Of a stretch of 64,000 nt of DNA, positions 60,509-64,000 are shown piece by piece. The notes under the pieces are model-generated. The model was not told the origin of the DNA, did no database searches, and saw nothing but the letters and a program-made list of their open reading frames with translations. The position numbers and the translations under genes are program-made. The DNA is from Lutimaribacter salitolerans (GTDB taxonomy: Bacteria; Pseudomonadota; Alphaproteobacteria; Rhodobacterales; Rhodobacteraceae), in NCBI RefSeq assembly GCF_042677865.1, contig NZ_JBHUDD010000160.1:36281-100280 (forward strand), read 5' to 3'. The first letter of the stretch is position 1, and each line of letters begins with the position of its first letter.

Positions 60509-61141
60509 ATGACACGCGGTGGCGCAGAAAAACAACAGGGCGACGGACCGGAGCGGAAATGCATCGTGACCGGCGACGTCGCCCCCAAGGCCGGGTTGAT
60601 CCGGTTTGTGGTGTCGCCTGACGGGGATATCGTGGCCGACCTGGCGGAAAAGCTGCCCGGACGCGGTATCTGGGTCAGCGCGGATAGTGCCGCCATTGAC
60701 AAGGCGGTCAAGAAGGGTCTGTTTTCGCGCGCCGCCAGGATGCAGGTGCGGGCACCCGACGATCTGTCCGCCACGGTCGAGGCTATGCTGGCGCGGCGGG
60801 TGGTTGATCTGATCAGTCTCGCGCGCAAGGGCGGCGGCGCCGTGGCCGGGTATGAAAAGGTCAAGGACTGGCTGTCGAAGGACGAGGCCGAGGTGCTGGT
60901 GCAGGCCACCGACGGCTCGGGCCGCGGGAAATCGAAGCTGTCCACGCCCTATGGCGGAAGCTATATCGGCTGGCTGACCGCGGATGAGCTGGGATTGGCC
61001 TTTGGCCGACAAAACGTTATACACGTTGCGCTTGCCGCTGGCGGTTTGGCATCGCGTGTTGTAGATGAGGCCGCAAGACTGAAGGGTCTGCGCCTGACAG
61101 ACGGCGGGGACTCTGCCGGAAAGGATAAAAGACGCATATGA
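60509..61141 (+). CDS. YlxR family RNA-binding protein fused to an L7Ae-like domain
   Basis: 210 residues. The N-terminal DUF448/YlxR domain contains GPERKCIVTGDVAPKAGLIRFV and LPGRGIWVSADSAAIDKAV. Residues about 95-180 form an L7Ae/L30e-like domain (RVVDLISLARKGGGAVAGYEKV, VQATDGSGRGKSKL), the two-domain form usual in alphaproteobacteria. It is thought to bind RNA or act as a transcription/RNase P modulator; the exact role is uncertain. Starts 24 bases after nusA and overlaps infB by an ATGA. Confidence 0.9.
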   Translation: MTRGGAEKQQGDGPERKCIVTGDVAPKAGLIRFVVSPDGDIVADLAEKLPGRGIWVSADSAAIDKAVKKGLFSRAARMQVRAPDDLSATVEAMLARRVVDLISLARKGGGAVAGYEKVKDWLSKDEAEVLVQATDGSGRGKSKLSTPYGGSYIGWLTADELGLAFGRQNVIHVALAAGGLASRVVDEAARLKGLRLTDGGDSAGKDKRRI

Positions 61142-63633
61142 GCGACAACGACGGAAAGAAGACCTTGGGTGTACGTGGTGGCGGTCCCCGCTCGGGGAAT
61201 GTGAAGCAGAGCTTTAGCCATGGCCGCACCAAGAACGTCGTGGTGGAGACCAAGCGCAAGCGCGTCGTCGTGCCCAAGACGGCTGCGGCATCGAAACCCG
61301 CGGCGTCTGGCAGCGGCCAGCGGCCCGGGTCTGACCCCGCCAAGCGGCCTGCCGGGATTACCGACGCCGAGATGGAGCGTCGCCTGAAGGCGTTGCAGCA
61401 TGCCAAGGCGCAGGAGGCCAACGATCAGGCCAAGCGCGAGGCCGAGGAAAAGGCCCGCACCGAAGAGCGTGACCGCCGCCGTGCCGAGCAGGAAGAGAAA
61501 GAGCGCGAGCAGCGCGAGGCCGAAGAGCGCGCCAAGGCGAAAGCCGAGGAAGAAGACCGCGCCCGTGCCGAAGCCGCCGCCGCCAAGACCGCCGCCGCAG
61601 CGCCGCCGCCCGCCGAGATCAAGGCGAGCGCGCCTGTGGACGATGCCGCAAGGTCCAAGCCCAGTGCGGCCCCGCGCAAGGCCGAGCGCGAGCGCGAAGA
61701 TCGCGGGCGCACGACGCGCACGCGGGACGACAGCCGCCGGTCGGGAAAACTGACGCTGAACCAGGCGCTTTCGGGCGAAGGTGGCCGTCAGAAATCCATG
61801 GCCGCTATGAAGCGCAAGCAAGAGCGCATGCGCCAGAAGGCCATGGGCGGCGCGCAGGAACGTGAAAAGGTCGTGCGCGACGTTCAGTTGCCCGAAACCA
61901 TCGTCGTCAGCGAACTGGCCAACCGTATGGCCGAACGCTCGGCCGACGTGGTCAAGGAACTGATGAAGATGGGCATGATGGTCACGCAGAATCAGGCAAT
62001 CGACGCCGATACTGCGGAGCTGGTGATCGAAGAGTTCGGCCACCGCGTCGTGCGCGTGTCGGATGCCGATGTCGAGCAGGTCATCACCTCTGTCGATGAC
62101 AAGCCCGAGGAGCTGCAGACGCGTCCGCCGGTGATCACGATCATGGGCCATGTCGACCACGGCAAGACCAGCCTGCTGGATGCGATCCGCGACGCCAAGG
62201 TGACCGCGGGCGAGGCCGGTGGGATCACCCAGCATATCGGGGCCTATCAGGTCACGACGGCGGGCGGATCGGTTCTGTCCTTCCTGGATACGCCGGGCCA
62301 CGCGGCCTTTACCTCGATGCGGTCGCGCGGTGCGCATGTCACCGACATCGTGGTGCTGGTCGTGGCGGCGGATGATTCGGTGATGCCGCAGACGATCGAG
62401 GCGATCAACCACGCCAAGGCGGCGCAGGTGCCGATGATCGTGGCGATCAACAAATGCGACAAGCACGATGCGAACCCTGACAAGGTGCGCGCCGAACTGC
62501 TGCAGCACGAGGTCGTCGTCGAGGCGATGTCGGGCGATGTGCAGGATGTCGAGGTGTCGGCCATCACGGGTCAGGGCCTTGAGGAGCTGCTGGAATCGAT
62601 CGCGTTGCAGGCCGAGATCCTTGAACTCAAGGCCAACCCCAACCGCGCCGCCGAAGGTGCGGTGATCGAGGCCAAGCTGGACGTGGGCCGCGGGCCCGTC
62701 GCCACGGTGCTGGTGCAAAAGGGCACGCTGCGCCGCGGTGACATCTTTGTCGTAGGCGAGCAGTGGGGCAAGGTGCGCGCGCTGATCAACGACAAGGGTG
62801 AGCGCGTTGACGAAGCTGGACCCTCTGTGCCGGTCGAGGTGTTGGGCCTGAACGGCACGCCCGAAGCGGGTGACGTTCTGAACGTGGTGGAAACCGAGGC
62901 GCAGGCGCGCGAGATCGCGGAATACCGCGAGCAGGCCGCCAAGGACAAACGCGCCGCTGCCGGTGCCGCGACCACGCTGGATCAGTTGCTGGCCAAGGCC
63001 AAGGAAGACAAGAGCGTCACCGAATTGCCCATCGTGGTCAAAGCGGATGTGCAGGGGTCGGCCGAAGCCATTGTTCAGGCGATGGAAAAGATCGGCAACG
63101 ACGAGGTGCGCGTGCGCGTCCTGCATTCGGGGGTTGGTGCGATCACCGAATCCGATGTGGGTCTGGCCGAGGCATCCGGCGCGCCGATCCTGGGCTTCAA
63201 CGTGCGGGCCAACGCGCCGGCGCGCAGCAGTGCCAACCAGAAGGGTGTCGAACTGCGCTATTACAGCGTGATCTATGACCTTGTGGATGACGTGAAAGCC
63301 GCTGCAAGCGGTCTGCTGTCTGCGGAAATCCGCGAGAAGTTCATCGGCTATGCCAAGATCAAAGAGGTCTTCAAGGTGACGGGCGTCGGCAAGGTTGCCG
63401 GGTGTCTGGTGACCGAAGGCATCGCGCGCCGGTCCGCCGGTGTGCGCCTGCTGCGCGACGATGTCGTGATCCACGAGGGCACTTTGAAAACGCTCAAGCG
63501 GTTCAAGGACGAGGTTGCCGAAGTGCAGTCGGGTCAGGAATGTGGTATGGCGTTCGAAAGCTACGACGATGTGCGCCCCGATGACGTGATCGAGATTTTC
63601 GAGCGCGAAGAGATCACCCGCACGCTGGCGTGA
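61138..63633 (+). CDS. infB: translation initiation factor IF-2
   Basis: GTPase that brings fMet-tRNA to the 30S subunit. The 831 residues have a basic N-terminal RGGGPRSGNVKQSF segment, a long charged E/K/R/A-rich linker (about 75-200), the IF2_N fold (LPETIVVSELANRMAERS), and the G domain with GHVDHGKTS (from residue 338), DTPGHAAF and NKCD. The beta-barrel and C-terminal fMet-tRNA-binding domains are complete. Last gene of its operon, followed by a terminator. Confidence 0.98.
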   Translation: MSDNDGKKTLGVRGGGPRSGNVKQSFSHGRTKNVVVETKRKRVVVPKTAAASKPAASGSGQRPGSDPAKRPAGITDAEMERRLKALQHAKAQEANDQAKREAEEKARTEERDRRRAEQEEKEREQREAEERAKAKAEEEDRARAEAAAAKTAAAAPPPAEIKASAPVDDAARSKPSAAPRKAEREREDRGRTTRTRDDSRRSGKLTLNQALSGEGGRQKSMAAMKRKQERMRQKAMGGAQEREKVVRDVQLPETIVVSELANRMAERSADVVKELMKMGMMVTQNQAIDADTAELVIEEFGHRVVRVSDADVEQVITSVDDKPEELQTRPPVITIMGHVDHGKTSLLDAIRDAKVTAGEAGGITQHIGAYQVTTAGGSVLSFLDTPGHAAFTSMRSRGAHVTDIVVLVVAADDSVMPQTIEAINHAKAAQVPMIVAINKCDKHDANPDKVRAELLQHEVVVEAMSGDVQDVEVSAITGQGLEELLESIALQAEILELKANPNRAAEGAVIEAKLDVGRGPVATVLVQKGTLRRGDIFVVGEQWGKVRALINDKGERVDEAGPSVPVEVLGLNGTPEAGDVLNVVETEAQAREIAEYREQAAKDKRAAAGAATTLDQLLAKAKEDKSVTELPIVVKADVQGSAEAIVQAMEKIGNDEVRVRVLHSGVGAITESDVGLAEASGAPILGFNVRANAPARSSANQKGVELRYYSVIYDLVDDVKAAASGLLSAEIREKFIGYAKIKEVFKVTGVGKVAGCLVTEGIARRSAGVRLLRDDVVIHEGTLKTLKRFKDEVAEVQSGQECGMAFESYDDVRPDDVIEIFEREEITRTLA

Positions 63634-63663
63634 ACCGGGCCTGATCGAAGCAACAATATTCCA

Positions 63664-63691
63664 GGGGGCGGCGTTGGCCGTCCCCTTTTTT
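63664..63691 (+). terminator. intrinsic terminator of the rimP-nusA-ylxR-infB operon
   Basis: GGGGGCGGC, loop GTTG, GCCGTCCCC: nine pairs including one G-T, followed by six T residues, 30 bases after the infB stop. Confidence 0.88.
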
Positions 63692-63718
63692 GTTCGGTGC
63701 TCAGGTTTTGTCGGCCGG

Positions 63719-63856
63719 TCAGGCGGCCCGTGCCATGACGGGCCTGCCGGTAAATTCGCGGTCACCCACGCGGATGACGGTGCGTCCGTCCGGCAGGTTG
63801 CAGACGAAGTGCCCCTGTATGGACACGTAATTTCCGATTGTGATGGTGCGCAGCAT
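63719..63856 (-). CDS. small protein of unknown function, 45 residues
   Basis: Begins MLRTITIGNYVSIQGHFV and continues NLPDGRTVIRVGDREFTGRPV, a pattern that looks like a compact beta-barrel. A GGAGGGA element seven bases before the ATG supports translation. It lies opposite to and just behind the infB terminator. I do not recognise a named family; the strong ribosome-binding site is the main support. Confidence 0.55.
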   Translation of the reverse strand: MLRTITIGNYVSIQGHFVCNLPDGRTVIRVGDREFTGRPVMARAA

Positions 63857-64000
63857 GTGGCTTCCCTCCCAAGGTGGGGAATTATTGGTCAACGATGGGC
63901 AATTATCAATTAAAATTGTGGGCACTTCGAAAAATTGCTGTGGCCGGGCCGCTGGGATAGAAAGCAGAGGGCATGAGGTTTCTGGGGTGTGACGATGGCG
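63857..64000. other. unassigned tail of the window
   Basis: Relatively AT-rich near 63890-63920 (AATTATCAATTAAAATTG), which may contain a promoter of the 45-residue gene or of a gene beginning near the right edge. An ATG at 63996 follows TGACG but only one full codon after it is visible. Confidence 0.4.

Noticed and set aside
60961..63765. Open frame of 934 codons on the minus strand opposite infB
   Set aside because: Mirror frame of the IF-2 gene, with no recognisable domain and biased composition.

Overview
The window is GC-rich chromosomal DNA of an alphaproteobacterium, almost certainly of the Rhodobacteraceae/Roseobacter group. This rests on gene order and content: an hslU, dnaQ-coaE-aroE-maf, rho-mnmE-mnmG-rsmG-parA-parB block as in Caulobacter and its relatives, alphaproteobacterial small proteins, a NavAb-type sodium channel and a TimA (Tim44-like) protein. 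Gene density is high, with many 4-base ATGA stop/start overlaps. No rRNA, tRNA or CRISPR array was recognised.

Layout. 1-9.8 kb: end of hslU, a dipeptidase, an MFS transporter, the smr/mltA/tim44 operon, fxsA, secB and the leftward dnaQ-coaE-aroE-maf operon. 9.85-10.26 kb: a 408-base gap with DnaA boxes, an AT-rich stretch and a CtrA-like box, which I interpret as the chromosomal replication origin. Genes on both sides point away from it. 10.3-17.6 kb: hemJ, rho, mnmE, mnmG, rsmG, parA, parB, with two perfect parS sites at the starts of mnmG and rsmG and a weaker one in hemW. 17.6-28.7 kb: hemW, rdgB, rph, hrcA, grpE, mutS, maeB, a ribokinase-like gene and msrA. 28.8-31.9 kb: a class IV aminotransferase and a sulfotransferase-like gene split by a 1376-bp IS256-family element with 26-base inverted ends and a 9-base target duplication. 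31.9-43 kb: SCP2, argG, ilvA, an Hpt protein divergent from a response-regulator/PP2C phosphatase, two Nudix genes around hslO, a CCA-adding-type enzyme, an ABC exporter and an Fe-S RNA methyltransferase. 43-46.1 kb: the sodium channel, two L,D-transpeptidases, a CAP-domain lipoprotein and a small exported protein.

46.1-51.9 kb is the least conventional part. A SARP-like/TolB-like/TPR regulator, a PAP2/haloperoxidase-like protein that begins with fifteen Gly-Gly-Leu-type triplets, and a subtilisin-like protease form a leftward operon. It is divergent from two small genes of unknown function. The whole block lies between two strong intrinsic terminators.

51.9-64 kb returns to housekeeping: hemH, a BioC/NDUFAF5-like methyltransferase, comF, a glutaredoxin, a nitrilase-family amidase, a MarR regulator, ubiG, a proline iminopeptidase, and the rimP-nusA-ylxR-infB operon with its terminator. 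A 45-residue ORF on the other strand and an unassigned tail end the window.

Functionally, the left third joins replication initiation and chromosome segregation (oriC, parABS) with tRNA modification, transcription termination and cofactor genes. The right end is a classic transcription/translation operon. The accessory interest is in the IS-broken sulfotransferase operon and the regulator/PAP2/subtilase block.
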